Below are positions 23,929-32,695 of a DNA stretch of 32,695 nucleotides, piece after piece. How positions within the stretch are numbered: the stretch's first letter is position 1; each line of letters starts with the position of its first letter. This DNA is from an uncultured Clostridia bacterium (lineage in GTDB: Bacteria > Bacillota > Clostridia > Christensenellales > UBA1242), in NCBI GenBank assembly GCA_944381145.1, contig CALWJZ010000014.1:1-32695 (forward strand). Direction: 5' to 3'. The notes beneath the pieces are model-generated. The model was not told the DNA's origin. It worked only from the letters and a program-made list of their open reading frames with translations, and searched no databases. The translations under genes and the position numbers were made by a program.

Positions 23929-26900
23929 TTAAACTGAAGTTTTCTTTACTGTAAAATCATAACACGTGTCATATAAAGTACCGTCAATTCTGTAGCACAC
24001 ATCATATGTAGTTTCTATATCCGACACATTTAAACTATCCAAAATTTCATTATCATTACCTATATTTACAATATCTCCATCTTTTACAAAAACAACTTCA
24101 ACTGGAGTACTTTCATTTAGGTAAAATTTATAATAATCTGAAATAGTTATAGATTCATTGCTTGTCGTTATATTCAAATTATTATTCAAACTATAAGCTT
24201 TTAATTCATCATATGATTTGTCTTGTAATTCTCCAGTAGTACTATAATAAGTTTCAACCAAGACAATCTCAACTTCGTAATTAGTTGTTTTTAATGATAC
24301 ATAATTAGCATTTATATCCATATAAGCTATTGCAAGTTTATATGTTCCAACACGACTTTCATCAAAATCATGATAATATTTTTTATTTACATTGTCATAA
24401 AGCATTGCATACATTGTATAATCATTTCCAGTCATCAAAGCATTATTATTTGTTACAAAAATTGCAAAATAGTCATCTAAATTAATTGTTTGCCCATTTG
24501 ACAAATATATAGTTTTTTTGCTGGTATCATAAGTATATTTGTTCGCATTCTTTATTTCATTGTATCTATCATCAATAGTTTGTCCTTCTTTAAGACTTAA
24601 TTCCCCATTTTGAGAGTAATATAACTCATAAGCCATAAATTTAATTGAGAAATTGATTGTATCTATTACATTTGAATTATATCCCTCTTTGATTTTTAAA
24701 GACAACTCAAGTGTGCTTTCTGATAACGAATTAGTACTCATAATGCCATTTTCTAATTTTTCTGTAGCATTATAAAGTTCAAAAATTAAATTACAAATAG
24801 TTTGATATTGAGTAGAAGTAATCAAATTTGATTCTCCTATACCATAACCATTATAAATCTTTAGATATTTAGCCTGATACAAAGATTCACCATTTAAAAT
24901 ATTCAAACTTACATTACTTTCTGTTGAATTAGATATTTGACGCAAATCAAGAGTGTATGTTGGATTAATTTCAATGCGTAATTTTTTACTAATCATCAAT
25001 GGTTCATCAGTACCTTTATCTAGAGTCATAGTAAATTCAATATAATCTTTTATAATATTAGGGTTTGTTGATGACATAGAAGCACCTGGATCAACTAACG
25101 CATAGGATTTTCCAATCTTAAGTAAATTTCCTTCAATTTGACAAAATCCCCCAAATTCGCTAGCTGAAATTTTCAAAGTTATACCATCACCAACTTCAAA
25201 GTATGTATTAATAATATCATTAATATTATAGTTTGTTTCAGCATTAAGTGCAATTTTATAATAATTATCATTAGATGTATCAATATCTGTACCAGATTTA
25301 ACACTAAATTGATAATCACTAACTATATTTAAATATAACAATTTAGTTATAATATTATTTTGATAGTTATAACTAATTTTTAGTGTTACGGAATTACTAT
25401 AATAACTACTAGGAACCTTGATTTTTAATTTTGAAATATCTTCTATACTACCTGCATTGATTTTGTATACTTCGCTACCATCATCTAATACGAAACGTGC
25501 TCCTGAAGTTGAATTTTCTGGTAATTCAAATGAACAATGTTTGAAGAATGAACTCTCAAAACTAGCACCTATTACTGTTAATGTATATTCACTTGTATCC
25601 AATTCATTTATTGTACTTTTCCAATCAAAAGTAAAATCTGTAGTTTGTCCTGCGAGAATATTAATTTTATTTGTAATTCCAAATTCTTCACTTTCTAATA
25701 TAGTATAATTTTGAGTGCCACCATTACTTGATTCCCCTACTGCTAAAGTGATTGGTTCTTGTGTCAATTCATAAGAAATAACTTTTGTAATAGGACTATC
25801 ATATGCTACTCCATCAAAAGTTATCATAAGATAAGCTGTAATACCCTTTTTGGAATATCTTATAATACCTGTCTCATTTGCACTACAAGGAACAAAGTCT
25901 CCCATTTTTCCATTTTGTTCATATTCACCACTAGCATTTTCAACAAACTTATACCTACCATTTTCATCTTGAACAAATATATATTTATTATTTTCATCTA
26001 AAGCAACTCCACCTTTTATGAAGCTTACAGTGGCTCTTTGATCATCATTATCAAGTATAAGTGCACTATCTTTATTAGAATTATCCATTGTTCCATCATA
26101 AATATAATCATGTGGATTATACTCTGTTTCAGATAAAACGTTAATTTCGTATGGATGTCTATAAGTTGATGAAATATCTTCAATATTATAAATTACATTA
26201 GTTGTAAGCCCATTTACTTGTCTACTCTCAATTGTGAACTCTTCTCCTAATATTACAACAATATCTTTCCCATTGTCTTTGTGGGATCGAATTATTGGGA
26301 AATACTCTCCAGTTTTGATTGTTAGAATATACTCATCACCACTTTTTACAAGTCCATAAATTTCTCCATCGATTGATACTTGAGCATCATATTCTATGCC
26401 ATCAATTACAACAAATCCAATAATTACATCAAATGTTTTGTTTGCCACATGTAATTTTTGATCACCTTGTGTAGAGAATTCCATATCAGCATTTAATTGT
26501 GCTACACCTGCTGGATTCAAATAAGTAATACTCGAATTATTAGAGTTGTTTGTATAAAATGAAATATAACTTGCTATACTTGAGAAAGAATTATTAAGAT
26601 AAGCATCTTCCGGTGAACCATAAACATATTGAGAAATATCTATAAGATTATCGTTTAACTTACCATCTTCCGAGTATAAATTAGTCCAAACAGTATGTGG
26701 AATTTGACCATTTGGTTGATTTTCAAATAAATAATATTTTTCTAAAATGTATGCATTTTCTAAAGACAATTCTCCAAAAACTTGTGGATTAGATGTACTA
26801 TAATTTGTAGCATATTGAGAATATAATTTTTTATTCATTATGCCATCTTCTTCGCCATCTAATACAACATCTGTAACTGTCAATTTTGATACTTGCCAAT

Positions 26901-29856
26901 TTATGTAATCATTATCATTTAATGCATTTACAACATTGTTTCCATCAATTGCTTTGATATATATAGAGTTATCTGTTGTCCCTAATTTATCCTCAACACA
27001 TATAACAAATTTTATGCCAATTAGATTTCCCATAGGATCATCATTTTCAAACATAGGAACTACACTTTGAACGGCAGATAAATTGGTAGATTTGACATTA
27101 AGTTCAAAATTAGAACTAAATGTAAAATTATTATTCTGATCGTAACATAAATTTCTAAGTGCAAGCAATTTGTTGTTGATAGTATTTATATTATAGGCAA
27201 CACCTTCGATTTCTTTTCCATTAAAATCTTTGACCGACATTGAATAAAGAATATCTTGATCAGCACCTTCACTACTTATCTGCCCATCTTTTGTCCAATC
27301 AAAATTTGTAGCATAAAGCGTTAATTCATTTTTGTACAAGAATTTTAACATTAAAATATTTTGTAGTTTATTAATTTCTTCGCTAGTAAAAGGTATTCCA
27401 TTTTCGTCAACAAAACTCGTGATATGATTTCTCTTTACATATTCTCCTGCGTTGTATAAAATTGAACCTTCTTTTATTTCGATATTGGTTTGTGTTTGAG
27501 TGTAAAAATTAATATTATCTACAAAACTATCAATATAAACTTCAGCCATACCATTTTCTGTAACATCTGTGATTTTAAATACAACAATAGTATTTATATC
27601 TGTACTTCCCCATGATTCATTAATATTTATTGGTCTTCCATTAATATCAATTGGGTTTCCATTAATATCTGACAAATATATAACTGCAAAAATTTTTGCT
27701 GGTGTAGTTGATGCATTAATAGCGTGTATGTAATAACTTGGATTTGTTTTTGATCCAGAATTTAATAACCTTTCACCTACAAGTGGTTGTCCCATGTAAT
27801 TTACAAATTCACCAGTTTCTTGCAAACCAACATTCATGTACTTAAAATTGTATTTACCGATAGATGCAATTTTTGGACCAGCTCCACCATCTACAATATT
27901 TGATGTTTCTTCTACAAAATACATAACAGATTTATATTGAACAGCATTGTAATTGCTAATAGTTGTTGATAGATTTATGTCAACATTTTGGCGATACAAA
28001 CCTTCAGCATAATTTTGAGAAGAAGCATTCTGAACATTTGTATTGATAGTCATTCTTTTCAAATCTTCATTAAATCCAATTCTACCATTTTCACTATCAA
28101 CATAAACATAATCGGTATATTCTATGAAAATTCTACTAAATGTATTTCTTACAATTTCAGTATTTGTGCTTAAATTTCTACCTGTTACTTCAAATTCAAT
28201 AAACAATGCTTTGCTTATATCGTTTATAGACGATTCATTATTATTTACAAGAGGAACATTAAATTCCAATGTCCAAGTTTTATTATCCAAATCAGACGGA
28301 GCAATTATAGTAATGTAATCTTTGTAGGAGGTATCATTTTTTTCAAGTAAGACTAAAAATCCCGAACAAGAATAATTTTCTATTTTCTCTGTAATTCTAG
28401 CAATATAATCATCTTCTGTTTCGTCCCCACCTTGACTATCTATAACAAATTCTTCATATTTTTCAGAATCTATTGCATCTTTCGCTAGAACAGGTTTGCC
28501 ATTTTCAAAATTTGTTACAACCAAAATCTTTTTTGTATAGCCTTTCCATAAGGAATACCAAGTTGATGAAAATTCATTTTTTGACAAATAAATATATGGT
28601 CGAATTTGCAAAGTTCCAAATAAATTATCTTTTTCTGTGCCAATATTTGCAACATTATCTTCATCAAGTTTTACGTCTAGTGAAAATTCATTTATAATTT
28701 GATTAAGAGTAAATGTTTTTGAATTTAAAACATTATATTCCTTAGGTTCATCAGTAGAAGTAATTTCACTTAAATTTACAGCAGTAATATTTATTGTTGA
28801 ACTACAAGTTTGGAAAACAAATTTTTTAGAACTTTCTACAGCACCATATGGAAGATTAATACTACCATTTGATGTCAAATAATTTCTAAAAAAGTCATAA
28901 CTTTCTTCATTTGTATCGAAAAATTCTATGTACTTATTTAAAAATGCATTATAATTATCAAGTTTAGTTTGTGCTTCAGGATTATTAACGCTAGGAACTG
29001 GCATATTATCAAAATCACCAGCGATATATGCTCTCTCTATTTCATTTGTCCTATGCATTTTTGCTGAAATGTTCACTGTTCCAGATTGACTAGGAACAAT
29101 TGGAACTTTGTAAAAATAATTATATTCTTTGGTCTGTGCGTTATAAATTCTGTCATAATCCAAATCGTTAAATGTTGCGCTTTTTATCAATTCACCTTTT
29201 AAATTGCGATATTCATAACTTATTTCCGCTTTCTTTAAATTTTGATTATTCGCTTGTAAATAGAAAGCATTGACCAAATTGCTTTTTAGATAAATATACT
29301 GTTCGCTATTGCTTATTCCCATGGTAATACTTTTACCAGAAGTCGTATATGAATCACTATCATTTCCTGCAAAATACAAAGAATTATTTGGTATAGCAAC
29401 ATCAACTATAACTTTTAATGTAAAATCAGTAATATTTTTATCATTATCTGCTGGTCTAAATGTTAATGTAACTACGCCACCTTTATTATTTCCATTAGCA
29501 TCTTTATTGATTTGTAATTTAAATTCTTTGCCTGCTGTAATAGTATTAGGCACATTTTTAAGAATTCCTTCTACAAGTCTTCCTTGTTCATCAAAATGAC
29601 GCAAAGGGTCAGAAATAATAACTTCTAATTCTTTGTTAGATGCATTTAGAGGCTCACAATTTATTTGTGCAACTATGTCATCAAGAGTATATATTTCTTT
29701 TTCAGATGTAGTTGCATCGTCCATATACAAACGAACAATATTTATGTAAACATCTTTAAATCCACCTCGAATAGCGTAAATACCAACACCTATTCCCACT
29801 ACTCCTAAAATTATGGCAAAACAAATACCTAAGATTTTCAAAATTCTTTTAAACAT
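23929..29856 (-). CDS. Giant exported protein, probably multi-domain Ig-like, function unknown
   Basis: This 1,975-residue protein is the largest in the window. The N-terminus (MFKRILKILGICFAIILGVVG) has basic residues and one membrane segment (about 7-30) without a lipobox, so it is likely anchored by its N-terminus with the rest outside. The remainder is rich in Asn, Ser, Thr, Asp and Tyr, low in Cys, with alternating beta-strand-like stretches suggesting many Ig/cadherin-like modules. There is no LPXTG motif and no C-terminal span; it ends FTVKKTSV. I see no enzyme motif. I start at the ATG at 29856 (AGGGATG upstream), not the TTG two codons earlier. A consensus promoter drives it. It is next to a lipoprotein of similar make-up, so the pair may build one surface structure (inference). 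Confidence 0.82.
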   Translation of the reverse strand: MFKRILKILGICFAIILGVVGIGVGIYAIRGGFKDVYINIVRLYMDDATTSEKEIYTLDDIVAQINCEPLNASNKELEVIISDPLRHFDEQGRLVEGILKNVPNTITAGKEFKLQINKDANGNNKGGVVTLTFRPADNDKNITDFTLKVIVDVAIPNNSLYFAGNDSDSYTTSGKSITMGISNSEQYIYLKSNLVNAFYLQANNQNLKKAEISYEYRNLKGELIKSATFNDLDYDRIYNAQTKEYNYFYKVPIVPSQSGTVNISAKMHRTNEIERAYIAGDFDNMPVPSVNNPEAQTKLDNYNAFLNKYIEFFDTNEESYDFFRNYLTSNGSINLPYGAVESSKKFVFQTCSSTINITAVNLSEITSTDEPKEYNVLNSKTFTLNQIINEFSLDVKLDEDNVANIGTEKDNLFGTLQIRPYIYLSKNEFSSTWYSLWKGYTKKILVVTNFENGKPVLAKDAIDSEKYEEFVIDSQGGDETEDDYIARITEKIENYSCSGFLVLLEKNDTSYKDYITIIAPSDLDNKTWTLEFNVPLVNNNESSINDISKALFIEFEVTGRNLSTNTEIVRNTFSRIFIEYTDYVYVDSENGRIGFNEDLKRMTINTNVQNASSQNYAEGLYRQNVDINLSTTISNYNAVQYKSVMYFVEETSNIVDGGAGPKIASIGKYNFKYMNVGLQETGEFVNYMGQPLVGERLLNSGSKTNPSYYIHAINASTTPAKIFAVIYLSDINGNPIDINGRPININESWGSTDINTIVVFKITDVTENGMAEVYIDSFVDNINFYTQTQTNIEIKEGSILYNAGEYVKRNHITSFVDENGIPFTSEEINKLQNILMLKFLYKNELTLYATNFDWTKDGQISSEGADQDILYSMSVKDFNGKEIEGVAYNINTINNKLLALRNLCYDQNNNFTFSSNFELNVKSTNLSAVQSVVPMFENDDPMGNLIGIKFVICVEDKLGTTDNSIYIKAIDGNNVVNALNDNDYINWQVSKLTVTDVVLDGEEDGIMNKKLYSQYATNYSTSNPQVFGELSLENAYILEKYYLFENQPNGQIPHTVWTNLYSEDGKLNDNLIDISQYVYGSPEDAYLNNSFSSIASYISFYTNNSNNSSITYLNPAGVAQLNADMEFSTQGDQKLHVANKTFDVIIGFVVIDGIEYDAQVSIDGEIYGLVKSGDEYILTIKTGEYFPIIRSHKDNGKDIVVILGEEFTIESRQVNGLTTNVIYNIEDISSTYRHPYEINVLSETEYNPHDYIYDGTMDNSNKDSALILDNDDQRATVSFIKGGVALDENNKYIFVQDENGRYKFVENASGEYEQNGKMGDFVPCSANETGIIRYSKKGITAYLMITFDGVAYDSPITKVISYELTQEPITLAVGESSNGGTQNYTILESEEFGITNKINILAGQTTDFTFDWKSTINELDTSEYTLTVIGASFESSFFKHCSFELPENSTSGARFVLDDGSEVYKINAGSIEDISKLKIKVPSSYYSNSVTLKISYNYQNNIITKLLYLNIVSDYQFSVKSGTDIDTSNDNYYKIALNAETNYNINDIINTYFEVGDGITLKISASEFGGFCQIEGNLLKIGKSYALVDPGASMSSTNPNIIKDYIEFTMTLDKGTDEPLMISKKLRIEINPTYTLDLRQISNSTESNVSLNILNGESLYQAKYLKIYNGYGIGESNLITSTQYQTICNLIFELYNATEKLENGIMSTNSLSESTLELSLKIKEGYNSNVIDTINFSIKFMAYELYYSQNGELSLKEGQTIDDRYNEIKNANKYTYDTSKKTIYLSNGQTINLDDYFAIFVTNNNALMTGNDYTMYAMLYDNVNKKYYHDFDESRVGTYKLAIAYMDINANYVSLKTTNYEVEIVLVETYYSTTGELQDKSYDELKAYSLNNNLNITTSNESITISDYYKFYLNESTPVEVVFVKDGDIVNIGNDNEILDSLNVSDIETTYDVCYRIDGTLYDTCYDFTVKKTSV

Positions 29857-29968
29857 TTGCAATCATCCCTAAACTTAAAAATTTTTCTTCCATTTCTTTT
29901 TATATTATTTTTTACAATATTGACAAAAAATAACACATTATTCTAAATAAATATATAATTCTTAAATA

Positions 29969-29997
29969 ATTATATATATTAGTATTTTGTTTGTCAA
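29969..29997 (-). promoter_or_regulatory. Consensus sigma-A promoter of the giant gene
   Basis: TTGACA (29997-29992), 17 bases, TATAAT (29974-29969): a perfect match to consensus. The start near 29962 gives a leader of about 105 bases. Confidence 0.8.
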
Positions 29998-30010
29998 ATA
30001 ATTATATCAT

Positions 30011-31402
30011 TTAATCATTAACAACAACTGTCACTTGCCCTATAAAATTGCCATTAAAAATAATTTCAAATACATATTCTCCTGCTATTTCGGGAGTAAA
30101 ATTTTTTGATACAAAAATTTTTTGATTATCAGTTATTACTTGCATTACCTGAAAATCATCAATAATTTCATCATTAAAGCGTAATCCAAAATACAAGGAA
30201 TCTGGCCTTTGATTTCCACCACTTAAATATAATTGATATTTGTCATTATCATCAGGGAAAATTTCATAAATTTGCCATTTTGCAAATATCTCTAAATCAG
30301 TTACTTTAGAAACCTTTATGTCTTTTGACATTGTTATTTTATTTTCCTCTCCTGCAAGGTTTTTGCAATATGTAATATCTATTTTTTGTTCCCCTAAACT
30401 ATCACAATAAAATTTCAAAAGGTAACCCAAATCTTCTACATAAACAAGTTCAGAGATAACTTGTATATTTGTAGAAAATTCAAAATCTTCTGCGTTATAA
30501 ATATTCGGTAAATCAATAATCAAATCATATTGTTTTGACTGCAAAATATTTGAAACTTCATTACCATTATTTTCTATGGAAAAACTAAAATCTGTCAATT
30601 TTTCTACAACATTGACTGCAAAAGAATAAATTGGAGATTGCTTATTGAAACTGACATAATATTGATAAAAGATTATTGCACTTGTCTTTTGATATGACTT
30701 GTAACTTCCATCTCTATATATTACAAAATCTTCACTATCAGACCAAAATCTATAAGTATTGGCATTACTTGGAAAAACTTGAAAATTTAATTTGCCTGAT
30801 GTATTAGAAAAAACTTCACAATCGTTTACAATCAAAGATGTTGTATAAATGGTATTATTTACCTTTACTTCAAACTTGGTTTCACAAAATTTAAATTTTA
30901 TTTTAACAATAGTGTTTCCTGGTGCTTTTGCCGTTATAACACCAGAAATATAATCATAATTAATAATGCTATCATCATATGTAATCAAAGGAATTTCATC
31001 ACAATCTTCATTTACTTTTATTTTATTTACTGCTGTTGATGTCTCTTGTAATTTAATCTCAACAATAGAAGTATCCAAACTTACACTTTTTGCAATATTA
31101 CCTTCCTTTATTTCAAGACTTATATCAAAATATACCTCCTTATTATCTAACAAAACAAGTCTAATTTTAGTTTTGCCAACAGATTGAGGTATGATTACAT
31201 AATCTTCAACTTTTGCAATTTTTTCGTTTAAACTTTTTATGGTATATTTATCCGAACTTTCAATTTCCGAAACATCAATTTTATATTCTTGATTTTCATA
31301 CAACGTAATACTAGATTCACTATAAGAAACAAAAGGCTTATTACACCCCACAAATAATATTGATATTAATAAAAATACAAGACAAAAAAGCGTTTTTTTC
31401 AA
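30011..31402 (-). CDS. Lipoprotein with Big_2-like domains, function unknown
   Basis: The 463-residue product has a lipoprotein signal: MKKTLFCLVFLLISILFVG followed by Cys20. After it come at least two repeats in the style of bacterial Ig-like domains, about residues 25-105 (SSITLYENQEYKI ... VGKTKIRL) and 108-190 (SVSLDTSIVEIKL ... APGNTIVKIKF), then a less clear beta-rich part. It would be attached to the outer face of the membrane. The start is a TTG at 31402 with AAAGGAAA about 12 bases before it; an ATG closer to that site is followed at once by TAA. It lies upstream of the giant exported protein on the same strand, with a separate promoter for each. Confidence 0.82.
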   Translation of the reverse strand: MKKTLFCLVFLLISILFVGCNKPFVSYSESSITLYENQEYKIDVSEIESSDKYTIKSLNEKIAKVEDYVIIPQSVGKTKIRLVLLDNKEVYFDISLEIKEGNIAKSVSLDTSIVEIKLQETSTAVNKIKVNEDCDEIPLITYDDSIINYDYISGVITAKAPGNTIVKIKFKFCETKFEVKVNNTIYTTSLIVNDCEVFSNTSGKLNFQVFPSNANTYRFWSDSEDFVIYRDGSYKSYQKTSAIIFYQYYVSFNKQSPIYSFAVNVVEKLTDFSFSIENNGNEVSNILQSKQYDLIIDLPNIYNAEDFEFSTNIQVISELVYVEDLGYLLKFYCDSLGEQKIDITYCKNLAGEENKITMSKDIKVSKVTDLEIFAKWQIYEIFPDDNDKYQLYLSGGNQRPDSLYFGLRFNDEIIDDFQVMQVITDNQKIFVSKNFTPEIAGEYVFEIIFNGNFIGQVTVVVND

Positions 31403-31487
31403 TATTTACATTTTTCCTTTTATGATTTTAAATTTAGTTTTAGCAAATAATTAAAAATAATTTTTAATCTTTTAATCCATCATTAAT

Positions 31488-31516
31488 AGTTTAACAAATT
31501 ATAAAAACTTTAACAA
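31488..31516 (-). promoter_or_regulatory. Possible lipoprotein gene promoter
   Basis: TTGTTA (31516-31511), 17 bases, TAAACT (31493-31488). The TAAACT -10 is also seen for smpB and rplM. The leader would be about 80 bases. Confidence 0.4.
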
Positions 31517-31527
31517 ACAATATACAT

Positions 31528-31564
31528 AAAAAAATTCAAGGTGAATATACCTTGAATTTTTTTT
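31528..31564 (-). terminator. rplM-rpsI terminator
   Basis: AAAATTCAAGGT (31531-31542) and ACCTTGAATTTT (31549-31560) form a 12-bp stem with a 6-base loop. T runs flank it on both strands; it follows the rpsI stop. Confidence 0.88.
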
Positions 31565-31573
31565 GATTTATTA

Positions 31574-32023
31574 TTATCTTTTACGGAATTGTGGAGCTTT
31601 TCTTGCTTTCTTAAGACCGTATTTCTTTCTTTCTTTGACTCTTGCATCACGAGTTAAGAAACCAGCTTTCTTTATTTCAGCTTTTAAACTTTCATCAGCT
31701 TTTATCAATGCTCTAGCTATTGCATGTCTTATAGCACCAGCCTGTCCAGAAAGTCCACCACCATGAACATTAACTACAACATCATATTTTCCTGTAGTTT
31801 GTGTAATTTCAAATGGTTGATTTGCAACTAATTTATATACTCCCAAGTTGAAATATTCATCAATATTTTTCTTGTTAATAATAAATTGACCTTTTCCATT
31901 AGGAGTAATTCTTACTCTAGCAATAGAATTTTTTCTTCTACCTGTAGCAGCAAACTCAACATTTTTATTTGCAGGTATTTTTTTAGTTGTCTTTTTTGCT
32001 TTTACTGTTTCTTGTTCTGCCAT
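31574..32023 (-). CDS. rpsI: 30S ribosomal protein S9 (uS9)
   Basis: The 149-residue protein of the small-subunit head has a C-terminal tail that reaches the P-site t[32 protein letters not shown] and the final [12 protein letters not shown] are diagnostic, the last Lys-Arg being the P-site contact. It carries an extra N-terminal stretch of about 24 Lys/Ala-rich residues before the usual start. GGGGGTAAG lies within the end of rplM, and one base separates the two genes, so translation is coupled. Confidence 0.97.
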   Translation of the reverse strand: MAEQETVKAKKTTKKIPANKNVEFAATGRRKNSIARVRITPNGKGQFIINKKNIDEYFNLGVYKLVANQPFEITQTTGKYDVVVNVHGGGLSGQAGAIRHAIARALIKADESLKAEIKKAGFLTRDARVKERKKYGLKKARKAPQFRKR

Positions 32024-32024
32024 A

Positions 32025-32471
32025 TTAACTTCTTACCCCCTTGATTTTCAATTCAACTGGTTGTTGTGCTTGATGTGGATGTTCACTTCCTTTGTAACAT
32101 TTCAATTTGTTAAACATCTTTTTACCTAAAGAATTCTTTGGTAACATACCTTTGATTGCTTTTTCTAGAGCAAAATCACTTCTATTTTTCATTAAATCTT
32201 TATACTGAATTTCAGTTAAACCACCAGGATACCCTGAATGACGGAAATAACTTTTTTGTACTGGTTTTTTGCCTGTTAAAACCATTTTGTCTGTATTGAT
32301 TACAATAACATAATCTCCTGTATCAACATGTGGTGTATAAATAGGTTTGTTTTTTCCTCTTAGAACGGCAGCAACTTGACTAGCAACTCTACCAAGAGGA
32401 ATATTAGTAGCATCAACTACATACCACTTTCTATCCACAGTTTCATTTTTTGCCATAACTGTTGTTTTCAT
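32025..32471 (-). CDS. rplM: 50S ribosomal protein L13 (uL13)
   Basis: The 148-residue protein is an early assembly protein of the large subunit. [39 protein letters not shown], and [21 protein letters not shown] with HPHQAQQP are typical. The ATG at 32471 is preceded by AAAGGAAG at seven bases; a second Met at residue 6 is a less likely start. rplM-rpsI is the standard pair across bacteria. Confidence 0.97.
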   Translation of the reverse strand: MKTTVMAKNETVDRKWYVVDATNIPLGRVASQVAAVLRGKNKPIYTPHVDTGDYVIVINTDKMVLTGKKPVQKSYFRHSGYPGGLTEIQYKDLMKNRSDFALEKAIKGMLPKNSLGKKMFNKLKCYKGSEHPHQAQQPVELKIKGVRS

Positions 32472-32577
32472 TTTTTTCTTCCTTTATTTTGATTATAAAA
32501 TTATTAAAAATTTAATTCTAGTTTTCGGTATTTTGTTCAGAAAAATATATTACAGGGGCTAATTGCAAATATTAGTC

Positions 32578-32623
32578 TAAACTTATGCGAATTAAGTTTA
32601 ATACATTTTTTCAGTTTTGTCAA
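32578..32623 (-). promoter_or_regulatory. rplM-rpsI promoter with overlapping palindrome
   Basis: TTGACA (32623-32618), 17 bases, TAAACT (32600-32595); start near 32588. An inverted repeat with perfect arms TAAACTTA (32600-32593) and TAAGTTTA (32585-32578) covers the -10 and the start. The leader of about 115 bases also holds CTAAT/ATTAG arms; an L13-type autoregulatory leader is possible but not shown. The remaining bases to the window end (32624-32695) are AT-rich without a recognisable feature. Confidence 0.6.
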
Positions 32624-32695
32624 TTATTTATATAAATTTTATATAAAAAATATTGATATTAAATTATTTTTTTGTATAAATTATTTTTTAAATTT

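Noticed and set aside
23929-23975. LPXTG-type cell-wall sorting signal at the end of the giant protein
   Set aside because: No LPXTG-like motif, hydrophobic segment or positive tail is present; the chain simply ends in FTVKKTSV.
1-32695. CRISPR array, insertion sequence, prophage or tRNA genes
   Set aside because: No regularly spaced repeats, transposase or phage motifs were found, and the only tRNA-like ends belong to the tmRNA.

Overview
The window is AT-rich (I estimate about 30% GC) bacterial chromosome, most likely from a low-GC Gram-positive of the Clostridia type, probably an uncultured lineage. The reasons are strong AGGAG-type ribosome sites, a T-box leader before ileS, a large SRP RNA with an Alu domain, a SpoVT/SpoVB gene pair, SmpB beside tmRNA, and sigma-A promoters of the TTGACA-17-TATAAT kind. 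TGA is a real stop codon here: tpiA and dusB both end in TGA. I cannot name the species.

Layout. 1-569: the N-terminal part of an RluA-type pseudouridine synthase. 582-4099: a zinc-uptake locus, znuA-znuC-znuB plus a broken lipoprotein gene on the minus strand, divergent from a Fur/Zur regulator, with a palindromic operator between them. 4129-7607: ileS with a T-box leader and an attenuator. 7614-8333: a HEPN-like plus CBS protein. 8490-8763: the SRP RNA. 8853-10592: a membrane-anchored coiled-coil protein. 10921-11845: smpB and ssrA (tmRNA). 11988-14595: rnr and secG. 14851-18572: a pgk-tpiA-gpmI glycolytic operon ending in a small membrane protein. 18751-20055: dusB and an HU gene. 20294-22559: spoVT-spoVB. 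22707-23672: a multi-pass membrane protein. 23929-31402: a giant 1,975-residue exported protein and a 463-residue lipoprotein, both uncharacterised and probably Ig-like. 31574-32471: rplM-rpsI.

How the genes work together. The Zur-type repressor probably controls the znu operon. SmpB, tmRNA and RNase R form the ribosome-rescue and decay set; they lie tail to tail here instead of on one strand as in many relatives. The pgk-tpiA-gpmI then secG-rnr order is a conserved Clostridia string from which eno is missing in this window. spoVT-spoVB next to HU recalls the spoVT-spoVB-mazG-HU-rqcP locus, but mazG and rqcP are not present.

Most of the window is housekeeping. The parts that look least described are the giant protein and lipoprotein pair, the promoter-terminator overlap just downstream of them, the HEPN-CBS fusion, the coiled-coil protein, and the znu-linked lipoprotein gene interrupted by one stop codon and one homopolymer shift. 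I see no CRISPR array, insertion sequence, prophage gene or ordinary tRNA gene.
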